Below are positions 27,210 through 36,732 of a DNA stretch of 64,000 nt, in pieces (the stretch's first letter is position 1; each line of letters opens with the position of its first letter). A program made the position numbers and the translations under genes. The notes under the pieces were generated by a model. That model was given only the letters and a program-made list of their open reading frames with translations, did not search any database and was not told the DNA's origin. The stretch comes from Stentor roeselii (lineage: Eukaryota > Ciliophora > Heterotrichea > Heterotrichida > Stentoridae), in NCBI GenBank assembly GCA_006503475.1, contig RSEH01000025.1, positions 62,001 through 126,000 of the forward strand, given 5' to 3'.

Positions 27210-29018
27210 CTAACTGAAAAGCTGTTGATGAATATTTTGAGGAAGTTGGCTAGTCCCAAGTTTATTCCAAGCTTTCTTAACCCTCTTAAGTAATTTCTGA
27301 TCATTCGCATCAATAAGGCTGATAGTGATTTGAATAAGTAGCTCAAAATCTTTTTTCCTAACAGCATTGTTAATATCCTCTCTACCAAACTGATTTTCAA
27401 TGATTCCTTCCCTACTGCTTTCCATTTCTTCAAACTCCCTATAAAACTTGTTAATATCATATTCACTGTTCTTCTTATCCTTATACATCTCTCCAGTTTC
27501 GCCAGAGTTGAAAGGATTAGTTTGTCGTTCTCCTAAAAACAACTTCAAAACTCCAAGTTTCAACAAAATCCTTCTCTTAATCGGGTTAAACAAGATCTGT
27601 TCCTTCCACCTTCGATTAACGACCCTAACCAAAAGGCCGTAGTCTCTTTCAAGTTTAAAACTAGGCAGCAAGGTCTCATCTTCCACTTGTTCTCTCAAAA
27701 AGCTAAGAATATCAAGTTGTTCCATGACAGTGAACTGAAGAGGATGTTTTTCTTTCGAGAGTAGCTGATAATGATTCACAAGAATTTCTTCCATTTTAAC
27801 AATCGGCTCTTTTCTCACGAAATGAAAGTTGGTCATCGATTTTAAAGTCAATATCATCTTTTGACTGTTCCTCAAGTCATCAAGTAAGAATCGATATGCG
27901 ACTGCGAGTTGTTTAATGCTTTCGATGCCGACATCCCAGTTGAGTCTGAACATTGCGATCATTAAAATGATGATAAATCCCATAATCAAGCCAACTATGT
28001 TAATCACCATCAGGATGTTTACCAAGTTACTGTCAGCCATTGTCTGAGAATCGTATTTTGAAGCTTTTAAATAACCGATGAAATAGTTTGCAGTTATCAG
28101 CCACATGCAAAAGGCGTAGAAAAGACTGGAACTTAAGCAACGGTAGGATGGAAGAACTGTTATGTATAAGCTGAAAGTGCCGGAAATTATAACTAAAATC
28201 AGCATTTTATAGTCGTTGTCTTGGTTTAAAGCGCCGTGAATGATTACCATTGAAAGGACGAAGACGTAGTAGACGACCCGATGGTATACTCGTAAATAGG
28301 TGCTTCTGTAGGAACTAAATAGGTAAAGTTTTTCTGTGAGCCAAGCTGAACTTATACCTAGGAGATACTCCATTTCTTTTAGTCTAAGGAACTCCTCGTA
28401 TGCATCTGCATTTGTAGTGACCACCTTTTTAGTAACATGAACAATCAAATAAAACGGGTAAGCCACTAAATACCCCCCAATGACAGCCAACGTTAAAATC
28501 GAAACAACAATCTGACTTCCACTGGGCTGACAATCTCCATACTGACACAAAGCCGCAGGAATAGTTCCAAGAGCGACAGGAAGGTAAAAAATATGCACAA
28601 TTTTGAAGTAAATCCTCTGAAACTGCACTCGACTAAGCACAGAAAGATTGAAGACAAACCTAAAAAGCAAGTAAATGGATCCCATCGCTGCAGCAAACAT
28701 GATCCAAGCGCCCGAATAAATCAGTCGGTTTACCGAGTCGTCCATCACATCATCGAATAAGTAGGTCCCAATGTCAACCAACGACAGAATGCTCAGAAGC
28801 GACTCTTTATACATTCCTTGCCAGCGAAGAGGCCAAGACTCGTAGTTGCACGCGAACATAAAACTAAAAAGCTGAACTGTTTGAAAGGCGATGTTGATCT
28901 TTTCAGTCCAAAAATGAGAAATTGTGATCAGCTGACATTTACGCTGTTTCTGGCCGAAGTCGAAAAGTAACTTGTAGATCTCCAGTGATTCTTTATCTTT
29001 CGGTTTTGTTGCTGACAT
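27210..29018 (-). CDS. Polytopic membrane protein with cytosolic C-terminal region
   Basis: A 602-residue protein with about ten hydrophobic segments between residues 45 and 370 (TVQLFSFMFACNY, LLILVIISGTFSLYITVLPS, IVGLIMGFIIILMIAMF), followed by about 230 mostly helical, charged residues. The pattern resembles the membrane module at the end of giant Cys-rich ciliate surface proteins, but here it starts at MSATKPKDKESL without an extracellular part or signal peptide. Not otherwise recognised. It is convergent with the RCC1-like gene (24 bp gap). Confidence 0.8.
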   Translation of the reverse strand: MSATKPKDKESLEIYKLLFDFGQKQRKCQLITISHFWTEKINIAFQTVQLFSFMFACNYESWPLRWQGMYKESLLSILSLVDIGTYLFDDVMDDSVNRLIYSGAWIMFAAAMGSIYLLFRFVFNLSVLSRVQFQRIYFKIVHIFYLPVALGTIPAALCQYGDCQPSGSQIVVSILTLAVIGGYLVAYPFYLIVHVTKKVVTTNADAYEEFLRLKEMEYLLGISSAWLTEKLYLFSSYRSTYLRVYHRVVYYVFVLSMVIIHGALNQDNDYKMLILVIISGTFSLYITVLPSYRCLSSSLFYAFCMWLITANYFIGYLKASKYDSQTMADSNLVNILMVINIVGLIMGFIIILMIAMFRLNWDVGIESIKQLAVAYRFLLDDLRNSQKMILTLKSMTNFHFVRKEPIVKMEEILVNHYQLLSKEKHPLQFTVMEQLDILSFLREQVEDETLLPSFKLERDYGLLVRVVNRRWKEQILFNPIKRRILLKLGVLKLFLGERQTNPFNSGETGEMYKDKKNSEYDINKFYREFEEMESSREGIIENQFGREDINNAVRKKDFELLIQITISLIDANDQKLLKRVKKAWNKLGTSQLPQNIHQQLFS

Positions 29019-29302
29019 TTTTATTATTTGTGGGCTTTGAATGTTTTTACTTTGGATTAGTTAAGATGGGTTTCGTGTTGGTTTTAGTGATTTTTTATGG
29101 GGTTTCTTTTTAGGCTCGGTGGTGGATTTTAGGGAATGTTAGTGATTTTAATGTTGATAGAAATTTTTTATTGAAGTTTATTTTATGATTGGTGAATGGT
29201 GAGCATTTTCATTATTTGGCTATTGTTCTTGATTTCTGTTTTGGATATTTTTGAAGAAAATCTTTAACTATTTAAGATTATATTCATCGCTCTGTAACTA
29301 TT

Positions 29303-29629
29303 TTAATGACTAGTCATCAAACTAGCCCCACAACTAGTGCAAATAATATCTTCCCTCATATCTTTTTTTCCCATCCCGATCTTCTTGGTTCCACTCTTAA
29401 AAGCTGCAACTCTAAAGACTTTCAAATTATTCTGTTCATTAAAACTAGTAAATCCATTACTCAAGTACTCTCCAGAGATGACATGTTCTCCTTTAACCCA
29501 ATTAAGAACATTAACAATCACAATAAAAATTGTAAGAATTCCAATAAAAATCGCAACAATGATATCATAAACCTTGACATCAATTCCCAATATTCTATGG
29601 GTCATTTCCCAGACTTCATTTTTATTCAT
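29303..29629 (-). CDS. Small single-pass membrane protein
   Basis: A 108-residue frame, ATG-started, with one strong membrane helix at about residues 23-42 (IIVAIFIGILTIFIVIVNVL) and a C-terminal CTSC pair near the end. No family recognised. It lies 33 bp after the stop of the... next upstream minus-strand gene (Tctex-type light chain) in tandem with it. Confidence 0.6.
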   Translation of the reverse strand: MNKNEVWEMTHRILGIDVKVYDIIVAIFIGILTIFIVIVNVLNWVKGEHVISGEYLSNGFTSFNEQNNLKVFRVAAFKSGTKKIGMGKKDMREDIICTSCGASLMTSH

Positions 29630-29662
29630 GTATTATTAACTCGAATCTTAATGAATTACTTG

Positions 29663-29992
29663 CTATATGGACTTAGGTAATGCATATACAATCACAATAA
29701 AGTCCATTGTTTTGTTTGATGAGTGAATAGTAAAGCCACTGTCCGATTGACTGTCCCACAAACAATAAGAGTTAAGACTCATCCCTGCATCGCCTTTGGG
29801 AATCATGAAAGCATTGCAGCAGTACTTGAAAAATTCATTGTAACTTTTCAGCTCTTTCACCACGTCGTCTGTTATTTGAGAGATCCATGACTGCCCTTCT
29901 TCTAAGTTGTATTCTTTTGAGAGGTATGGGTCGACTATCTTACCTACTAGCTGGTGGATCTCGTTTTTCTTTGAAGAAAGGCTCTGCTTCAT
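29663..29992 (-). CDS. DYNLT: Tctex-type dynein light chain
   Basis: A 109-residue Tctex-1/DYNLT protein, the usual family size. Family landmarks: WISQITDDVVKELK (helix 2), FKYCCNAFMIPKGDAGMSLN (first strands), CLWDSQSDSGFTIHSSNKTM and the terminal FIVIVYALPKSI strand, which pairs in the dimer. It binds dynein intermediate chain in cytoplasmic or axonemal dyneins. Its promoter is shared with the divergent kinase gene. Confidence 0.9.
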   Translation of the reverse strand: MKQSLSSKKNEIHQLVGKIVDPYLSKEYNLEEGQSWISQITDDVVKELKSYNEFFKYCCNAFMIPKGDAGMSLNSYCLWDSQSDSGFTIHSSNKTMDFIVIVYALPKSI

Positions 29993-30283
29993 ATTTTATT
30001 TTTGGGAAATTTGAGTATGGAGTAATTTAGAGATTTTATAGGTTGATTTTTAGAGAGGTGTTCAATTGGAAGGAGAATGGAAGGTCAGGTGGAAATTTAA
30101 ATTTGAGATGTTTTGGGATTTTGGTTTGAAGAGGTTGGATTTAAGTTGTAATCTCAACTTCCTCCAAATCACTAAAATAACCAATATCCTAAACTATAAT
30201 CTTTCATCATAAATAGTCAAATTTCAATCTCCTCTGAAACCCTTCTAAACCATCTACAAATTCTAAATCTAAACCCCAAATAA
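29993..30283. promoter_or_regulatory. Divergent promoter with switch in strand composition
   Basis: The interval separates the Tctex light chain (minus) from the two-kinase gene (plus). From about 30001 to 30150 the plus strand is G-rich and C-poor; from about 30155 to 30283 it is C-rich and G-poor. The switch coincides with an inverted repeat, AAGTTG at 30143-30148 and CAACTT at 30155-30160 with a 6-nt spacer. On each gene's own sense strand the flank is therefore C-rich and G-poor, as upstream of many genes here. Confidence 0.6.
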
Positions 30284-33200
30284 ATGTTAACCCAAGGGCA
30301 AAAGCTTCCATTTCCATCATGCGAAGTTCAAGTCTCAAGCCACTTGAAATCAACATCAACCTGTTCCTACTACAAAAGTTCATCAACCAGCAACTCATGG
30401 ATGTTAAAAGCGATTCCATCATCAACTCCTCACCTTCAAGAGCTTCAATTCCAAGAATTCACAAACACAAGACTAGTCGGTCCAGACGCTCACATAATTC
30501 CTTTACTCGACCAAGTAACCCTTTCATCATGCAAGGTCTTTTTATTCGAATACCAAGAAAACGGCAACTTAAAATCATTCTTAAAAAACAAGAAGCTGAC
30601 TGAAGACCAAGCTTTATTCATCTTCAAAGAAATCCTTCTGGCAGTGATAAAAGTCGGTGATAACGGAGTCGTTCATCGAGACATTCACGCTCGAAACGTG
30701 TGGATTGACAAGGACTTCAATTTCAAGTTAAGTGGTTTTGAAAGGTCTTTAAGAATAGATGACCCGAGACAGATCAACGTCAAGATGAACTGCTTGAAAC
30801 TCACTCACCCTGACATGCGCCCGCCTGACCTTGAAGAAGGTCTGGAGATTGGAAAAGTTGATGTTTGGGGCCTGGGGTGTTTTTTATTTTACCTTTTGTA
30901 TCGAAGCACTCCTTTTGCTGAAGGTGCAAATAATAACACCTCGGCTTTTGTTTTAGAAATACTTTCTGCGTGTTTACAACCGGACCCTGCTGAAAGGCCA
31001 TTGCCCAGGAAGGTGCTTAATATGATCAGCAATCGTGGAGTACCCAGCTGGAATCAGCTTGTTTCTGATACTGATCAACCTGCAAGTGCTTCGAAGTATT
31101 CGGCTTTTCATTGTGTTGATAATTTGATTAACGAGTCTACTGAACCTCCTGATTTGTTTTATTTGCAACAGGTTTCTTTTGATAATTGGACTCGACCTTC
31201 ACGTGTTCCTGATGTTTTTGATAGGCTTGGGAATAGATTGCAGGGAATTAGTGTTTGTGACTTGAAGGTTCTTATTGTTATTCATAGACTCATGCTTTCG
31301 GGACCACATGAAATTTTGTGTCCTGCTTTGGCTCAAGTCTTGGAAAAAGTACTGAAAATGTGGACGAATAATGTGAAAAATCAGAAAGATGCTTATTTTT
31401 GTGAATTTAATAATGGATTGATTAGACAGGTCACCAGGAATCTAATAGAAAAAGTCCGTTTTCACATGCGAACAAAAACCAGCTGTAACTGGAAAAGTCA
31501 AATACTTGCAAGTGACTTTCAAGAAATAATCTCATACCTAGCAAAAGTGGTAAGAATCTGTGAAGGTCTAACAATGGGAATGGACATTCTTCCTCAAATA
31601 AACAGTTTCCTAGCAATGCAACTAGTAGAAGAATGTCAACGTCTAATGATGTGCATAAAGCCTCTAGACCGAAACAACGACCTTCAATCATTCAACTCGC
31701 GTCTGACATCTTTATCCTTCGAGGCCCCAGCTCCAGTAAAGCGAGAAAAGTTCTCAACAGGAAGAATCGTGCTTGCAAGTCCCCGAAGCCAGCGTCCAAA
31801 CGACATGGACCTGTCATCATTCAAGCCAGGACCAAGCCTTTCAAGCTCTCCAAAACACTCAGACCTTCCAAGTCCTCCAATGATTCCTTCATCAAACTAC
31901 CCTCAACTACCGAACCTTATAATGCCCTCTCCTCGTTCTCAAGTCCCAGACGACACCCGCTTTAATCCCATAGAAATTTCTGAAAAATTCTCTAAAAGTG
32001 CAGTAAATTTTTCAATTAACTCCAAAGAAACACCTCCTCCAGTCCAGTCTGATTTATCTGACCTGATCGACCTGGACTTTCCAATCAAAGTTCAAGTGAA
32101 AAAAGCTGAAATCCAGAAATCTACACCTGTAAAAGAAGAAGTTTCAATGAATCTTTTAAGGAACAACTCGCCAGTCGTCAGTAAAGTCGATGTGAAATCC
32201 GCGAATATCCCTAAAGACCTGAAAGTAGAGGCTTTAGACCCAGTTCCTCAAAGACACATTCGAAACTCAAGCAGTGGAAGTCGAGAAAGTCGTGAATCAG
32301 TTCATCGCTCTGACGGAGCACCTGGAAAAAGACCTGCACTTCCAGCCTACCCCCAAGCGCGGGTTGGAGGTAATCAAATTCCAATCACTCCAGTTTTACT
32401 TCCTGCATTTGCGCCTCGTCCAGTTCGACAGAACCGCGAAGCGAAAGTTTTAGAAATTGATAAAAGGTGGATCATTGGAAAGACTGACATAAAACTCGGC
32501 CCGGTACTTGGCGAAGGTGCAAGTTGCACGGTTTATAAAGGAGAGTATAAAAGAACACCCGTCGCTGTCAAGATCATGATGGGCACTTATGCTGGGCAGA
32601 ACATTGTGCAGGAGTTTCAAAGGGAAGTCACTGCCATGATTTCTTTGAGACATCCAAATTTGGTGTTGTTTATGGGCGCCAGTGTCGACCCGCAGATGAT
32701 GATTGTCTCGGAATTCTGCAGAGGTGAATCGCTTTTCAAACTTTTACATGAAAAAAAACAGATTCATTTGTCGTGGAGTCAAAAGTTTAAAATGATTTTG
32801 GATATTGCTAGAGGAATGCTTTATCTTCATGAAGCACAACCACCTATTCTTCATCGTGATTTGAAAAGTTTGAATTTGTTGTTGATGGATGCTGTTACTG
32901 GAATTAATGATTTTATTTTGGTTAAAGTTACGGATTTTGGAATTGCGAGGATCTTGGATGAAGTTACTGCTAAGATGACCATGCAAGTCGGTACATGCCA
33001 CTGGATGGCTCCAGAGGTAATAAACAGCGAGCCCTACTCCTTAGCAGCAGACATCTATTCCTTCGGTATAGTCCTCTGGGAGATCGCAGCCCGTGAAACT
33101 CCATACAAAAACATAATGCCAATCGAGATCCCAGTGCGAGTTCTAAAAGGTGAAAGACCAGACCTAAACCAAATCGGTCCAGCAGTTCCAGGGCCCATAA

Positions 33201-33304
33201 AAGACCTAATCCGTCATTGTTGGGACCAAAACCCAAGATCCCGTCCTACATTCCGTCGAATAATCGAAGAACTAGAGCAAATTCAAGGACAAGTTGACTT
33301 TTAG
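30284..33304 (+). CDS. Two-kinase protein: NAK-like pseudokinase, ANTH-like domain, clathrin box, TKL (Raf-like) kinase
   Basis: 1006 residues. Residues about 10-250 look like a NAK/AAK1-type kinase fold: Lys42 and HRD (131-133) are kept, but the DFG motif is SGF (150-152) and the Gly loop is absent, so it is probably inactive. Residues about 305-455 resemble an ANTH domain (DRLGNRL...DLKVLIVIHRLMLSGP). A disordered Ser/Pro linker follows with a clathrin-box match LIDLD (594-598). Residues about 728-1000 are an intact TKL kinase: GEGASCTV, AVK (Lys763), HRDLKSLN (857), DFG (884-886), MAPE and WDQNPRSRPTF. NAK kinases and ANTH proteins both serve clathrin endocytosis; the fusion to a Raf-like kinase is unusual. 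A 15-mer at 33017-33031 mimics an intron but encodes the conserved VINSE after MAPE. Confidence 0.9.
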   Translation: MLTQGQKLPFPSCEVQVSSHLKSTSTCSYYKSSSTSNSWMLKAIPSSTPHLQELQFQEFTNTRLVGPDAHIIPLLDQVTLSSCKVFLFEYQENGNLKSFLKNKKLTEDQALFIFKEILLAVIKVGDNGVVHRDIHARNVWIDKDFNFKLSGFERSLRIDDPRQINVKMNCLKLTHPDMRPPDLEEGLEIGKVDVWGLGCFLFYLLYRSTPFAEGANNNTSAFVLEILSACLQPDPAERPLPRKVLNMISNRGVPSWNQLVSDTDQPASASKYSAFHCVDNLINESTEPPDLFYLQQVSFDNWTRPSRVPDVFDRLGNRLQGISVCDLKVLIVIHRLMLSGPHEILCPALAQVLEKVLKMWTNNVKNQKDAYFCEFNNGLIRQVTRNLIEKVRFHMRTKTSCNWKSQILASDFQEIISYLAKVVRICEGLTMGMDILPQINSFLAMQLVEECQRLMMCIKPLDRNNDLQSFNSRLTSLSFEAPAPVKREKFSTGRIVLASPRSQRPNDMDLSSFKPGPSLSSSPKHSDLPSPPMIPSSNYPQLPNLIMPSPRSQVPDDTRFNPIEISEKFSKSAVNFSINSKETPPPVQSDLSDLIDLDFPIKVQVKKAEIQKSTPVKEEVSMNLLRNNSPVVSKVDVKSANIPKDLKVEALDPVPQRHIRNSSSGSRESRESVHRSDGAPGKRPALPAYPQARVGGNQIPITPVLLPAFAPRPVRQNREAKVLEIDKRWIIGKTDIKLGPVLGEGASCTVYKGEYKRTPVAVKIMMGTYAGQNIVQEFQREVTAMISLRHPNLVLFMGASVDPQMMIVSEFCRGESLFKLLHEKKQIHLSWSQKFKMILDIARGMLYLHEAQPPILHRDLKSLNLLLMDAVTGINDFILVKVTDFGIARILDEVTAKMTMQVGTCHWMAPEVINSEPYSLAADIYSFGIVLWEIAARETPYKNIMPIEIPVRVLKGERPDLNQIGPAVPGPIKDLIRHCWDQNPRSRPTFRRIIEELEQIQGQVDF

Positions 33305-33317
33305 GTTATTTAAATAA

Positions 33318-34130
33318 ATGGTAAGTCCCAAATAGCCTCAAAACGAGTACATCGAGCTTTTCCAGAAACGCGAAGGAGAAAGATTTGACACTTCAGTCAA
33401 AAAGTAACACCCAGCCAGGCGCAAACGAGAAGCTCGAGAAGCTCATGAGACCTCGACCAAGGCTCAGAGTCTTCGAGGACTCAAGGCAAAGATCTTCAAC
33501 AAGCAGAAGTACACAGAAAAGGCTCATATGAGGAAACTTCTCAAGGCTCATGACGGGTCAGCTGTGAATACCACTGACAAGTCAGCAGTACCTGAAGGAG
33601 CTGTTCCAAGTTACCTACTTGACCGTGAAGGATCAAATAAGACGAAAGTCTTAAGCAACATGGTCAAACAGAAGAGAAAAGAAAAGGCTGGGAAATGGAG
33701 TGTCCCTATTCCTAAAGTCAAACCGATGACTGATGAGGAAATGTTTCAGGTTGTTAAAAGTGGAAAAAGGCAGAAGAAGGTATGGAAGAGGATTATTAAT
33801 AAAGCTTGCTTTGTTGGGGAAAATTTCGTGAGAAAGCCTCCGAAGATGGAAAGATATATCAGGCCTACTGGAATGAGATTTAAAAAAGCTCATGTGACTC
33901 ACCCTGAGTTGCAGACGACTTTTTACTTGGATATCATCGGGGTGAAAAAGAACCCACAGAGCAGTCTTTATACAACTTTAGGAGTCATTACAAGAGGAAC
34001 TGTCATTGAAGTCAATGTTTCTGACCTCGGACTTGTCACTCAAGGTGGAAAAGTCGTCTGGGGAAAGTACGCTCAGGTCACGAATAACCCGGAAAACGAC
34101 GGGTGTATCAATGCGGTCTTGTTAGTTTAG
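33318..34130 (+). CDS. NSA2: NSA2-like ribosome biogenesis factor, two 15-nt introns
   Basis: NSA2 (TINP1) acts in 60S pre-ribosome maturation in the nucleolus. Coding parts 33318-33320, 33336-33403 and 33419-34130 give 260 residues, the size of yeast NSA2. The first exon is only the ATG; the first intron (33321-33335) follows it directly. Splicing yields [19 protein letters not shown], then [11 protein letters not shown] and LRGLKAKIF, matching the near-invariant NSA2 N-terminus (MPQNEYIE...). The C-terminal part ([55 protein letters not shown]) is also highly conserved. An ATG at 33528 would miss the first exons. It starts 13 bp after the kinase stop. Confidence 0.96.
33321..33335 (+). other. 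Intron, 15 nt, immediately after the NSA2 start codon
   Basis: GTAAGTCCCAAATAG, A at position 10. Its removal converts M-stop to MPQNEYIE, the conserved NSA2 start. Confidence 0.96.
33404..33418 (+). other. Intron, 15 nt, in NSA2
   Basis: GTAACACCCAGCCAG, A at position 10. It holds an in-frame TAA; removal restores [11 protein letters not shown] of the family. Confidence 0.96.
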
Positions 34131-34147
34131 TTAAGAGGATATTAAAA

Positions 34148-35272
34148 ATGAAAGGGCTGAAAAAAATCAAGAACCTTAAAAACACTTGTTATATCAACTC
34201 TGTTGTTCAACTTGTCGCTCATATTCAACCGATTTTCAAAAAACTTTGCCAGGATTACGACTCTGAAATGATTGAAGATAACTCGTAAGAATCATTTAGG
34301 TTACTTAAAAGGTTTGCTGAACTTTTAACTTTAATTTACAAGGAAGATGAAGAAATGATTATTCCTGAAAATTTCGTTCAGAGCATTTATGAGAATTTCA
34401 AGTACTTTCCACCTAAAACTCAACAAGATGCGCAGGAGTTTTTGACAGTGTTTTTAGATAAGCTGGACTCGGAAATTGCTTCGAATTTCAAAGAAGTTGG
34501 CTTTGTTCAGAAGTTGTTTCAAGGGCAGTACACTTATTTAAATAAGTGCAATGATTGTGGATATGAATCTCAAAATATAGACTTTTTCAGTCAGTTGAAT
34601 CTTTCCATCAGTGACTTGAATGTTATGAGTGAGGAGTTTTTTACAGAGGAAGAAAGTGAAATTATCAACAACCCGAATGGCATTCAGAAGATTTTCAGTT
34701 ATCTTAAACAGAAAACAACGAAGAAAAGTGTCAATCTCAGTGTTTATGATTGTTTAAAGTTCTTTTTTGGTCATCAGGAAATTGAAAAGTTCTGTGAAGT
34801 TTGTGCGAATATGGCTTTTCACTCGACTCACATTCAAATCAACTCACTTCCTGATTATCTTTTGATTAGTTTCAAGAGGTTTAAGTATAACTATTGGAGT
34901 AGCAAGATTTCTGAACAGGTTTATTTGAGTAAGGATTTAGAATTTAAGATACTTGACCCGAATATTGATCAAGAAAGTGATTATGTCTTAACTGCTGTTA
35001 TCGAGCACTCTGGATTCGCTTTTCAAGGACATTATAAGATCTACTTGAATCTGAATAACACCTGGTGGGTTTTAGATGATAAAAGTGTTTACCAGACTGA
35101 TTTCGCAACTGTCTTTCGATCTCAAGCTTATATCTCTCTGTATACTCGCAGAAAGGCCTGGGATGATTCAATTGCTTCGAGTCTAACTGATCGAGTCTCA
35201 CCTCAGTTAAATCTAGATTTTAAAGAAAAGAATTTAGATACAGCAACATGCTTTTCATTCAAAATGCCCTGA
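34148..35272 (+). CDS. Ubiquitin-specific protease (USP/C19), one 15-nt intron
   Basis: A compact 369-residue deubiquitinase, coding parts 34148-34284 and 34300-35272. The start at 34148 puts MKGLKKIKNLKNTCYINSVVQ at the N-terminus, the USP Cys box (GLxNLGNTCYMNSxLQ; active Cys about residue 14); an upstream frame start at 34103 would overlap NSA2. Further features: FVQSIYENFKYFPPKTQQDAQEFL (Gln/Asp box), a CxxC zinc ribbon (CNDCGYES and CEVCANMA), and the His box VIEHSGFAFQGHYKIYL followed by WWVLDDKSV. Only the catalytic domain is present. It lies 17 bp downstream of NSA2. Confidence 0.94.
34285..34299 (+). other. Intron, 15 nt, in the USP gene
   Basis: GTAAGAATCATTTAG, A at position 10, with an in-frame TAA; removal rejoins the Cys-box exon to the catalytic domain. 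Confidence 0.93.
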
Positions 35273-35547
35273 TAATAGAATAATAGTTGATATAAATTCC
35301 GATCGCCAACTCACCTAATCAACTTCCATTAATCCACTTCAATTTTCCACTTCCATATCACAATCAACACAACCACTCCATGTTTAACTCTAACTCCCCA
35401 AAATCCTAATCCAAACAAACCTAAATCAAAAAACCCCAGATTCAATAAATTTTCCAATAAACATCTCAAAATCATCCTCCTAACATTAAATTAAAATCAT
35501 TCCTGTTACCCGATCACCTCCTTTCCGATCGCTACAAATTTAAAAAA

Positions 35548-36333
35548 ATGCTTACATCTTCCCTTCTCCTCGACTTAAAGTCAAACGACAGCATCGCGAC
35601 AGCCTTCAACGAATTTCGGGCGAAGTCTTCAATGAGTAAAATTTCTTTAAACCCAGATTCAACAAGGTCGAAATCGAAAGACAAGCTCAAAACTTCGAGG
35701 TCGGGGGCGGACATCGGTTTAGAAGTGACGCAGCTGTCTAAGAACAACAAGTACTTAGAAGAAAAAGTCATCGGGACTATGCTTTCAATCAAGAAACTCA
35801 AAAATATCTCAAAAGAACTCAAATCCAAAGAGTCAGAAATTGAGAACCTGCAGAAAGAAGTCCATAAGTCAGAAGAAGAAGTCGTCAAAAAACGGAAAAA
35901 GCTGAACTGGTTCGAAGATACTTTAAACGCGCTTTACACACACTGCACTAATAATGATGATGATGGAATCGCAAGGGTTTTTCATTTGACGAAAAACAGA
36001 AAACTTAAAATGAAGTCACCCAGGAAATCTTTAAGCATTGAAGAGTTTAATTTAAAGTCGATTAGCAAGGCACAGTGTAAAAGTACGAAAAATTTGAATA
36101 CGAAAAGTCCTTATGACTCGAATGCCAAGGTGTTAACGATTTCTGGGAAGAAGTTAAAGAAAAACTCGAAATTAAGTACCAGGGTGCAAGCTTTTACACC
36201 TTCTATTAAGTTGAAGAGCATCGAAAAGAATGAGGTCAAGAGTAACTTAATTGGGCTTAAACTTGAACAACTTCTCAGAAGGACCAAAAATATTTTAGAA
36301 ATACTTTCGCTTAATAAAGTTCATAATACTTAA
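35548..36333 (+). CDS. Hypothetical basic protein with coiled coil
   Basis: 261 residues, ATG-started, not recognised. A central coiled coil (about 65-120; NNKYLEEKVIGTMLSIKKLKN, KSKESEIENLQKEVHKSEEE) is flanked by Lys/Ser-rich disordered segments with SPRK-type sites. It follows a 275-bp C-rich, G-poor flank and precedes a sparse 400-bp interval. Confidence 0.7.
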   Translation: MLTSSLLLDLKSNDSIATAFNEFRAKSSMSKISLNPDSTRSKSKDKLKTSRSGADIGLEVTQLSKNNKYLEEKVIGTMLSIKKLKNISKELKSKESEIENLQKEVHKSEEEVVKKRKKLNWFEDTLNALYTHCTNNDDDGIARVFHLTKNRKLKMKSPRKSLSIEEFNLKSISKAQCKSTKNLNTKSPYDSNAKVLTISGKKLKKNSKLSTRVQAFTPSIKLKSIEKNEVKSNLIGLKLEQLLRRTKNILEILSLNKVHNT

Positions 36334-36478
36334 GTTTTGTTAGCCCTTTACAATTTAAAAATTTGTCAAATATGGAATATATAAAAAGTCGCGGTTCACA
36401 GCCCACCAAGCAAAGTCAACAAATCAATTCTGAAAATATTTGAAGGTTTGATGAAAAACTATGGAAAAAACATTTTTT

Positions 36479-36682
36479 TTAAGAAATTTTCAGAAAATTC
36501 ATCGTTTTTCTTGCAAAACGGCGAAAATTTTCACCACCTTTTTTATTGTATTCCTTAGCGTCGGAGCCTGAAGATGTAAAGATCATTATTTTCTGATACT
36601 TTAAACCTAAACCTCTAATAATAAATTCCATCCAGTCCACCCTAAATCCTTTTAAACAATAAAGGCCAATTTGAATTATCAT
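36479..36682 (-). CDS. Possible small protein, 67 residues
   Basis: An ATG-started frame on the minus strand inside the 399-bp interval between two plus-strand genes. The composition looks coding (MIIQIGLYCLKGFRVDWMEF, then GSDAKEYNKKGGENFRRFARK) but I recognise no family and cannot exclude a chance frame. Its start would be divergent from the Myb gene with 50 bp between them. The rest of the interval (36334-36478) holds a TATAAAAA-like stretch at about 36380 and a run of eight T at 36473-36480. Confidence 0.35.
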   Translation of the reverse strand: MIIQIGLYCLKGFRVDWMEFIIRGLGLKYQKIMIFTSSGSDAKEYNKKGGENFRRFARKTMNFLKIS

Positions 36683-36732
36683 CAATTCTTTAAAGTTCTT
36701 AATATTACATTTGCTGTAAGATCAGTTATAAT

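Noticed and set aside
33017-33031. 15-mer GTAATAAACAGCGAG in the TKL kinase, matching the intron motif including A at position 10
   Set aside because: It encodes VINSE directly after MAPE, where active kinases need these residues (MAPEVxxSEPYS). It serves as a control that the motif alone does not prove an intron.
34103-34147. Upstream start for the USP gene
   Set aside because: It would overlap the conserved NSA2 C-terminus; the ATG at 34148 places the Cys box as expected.
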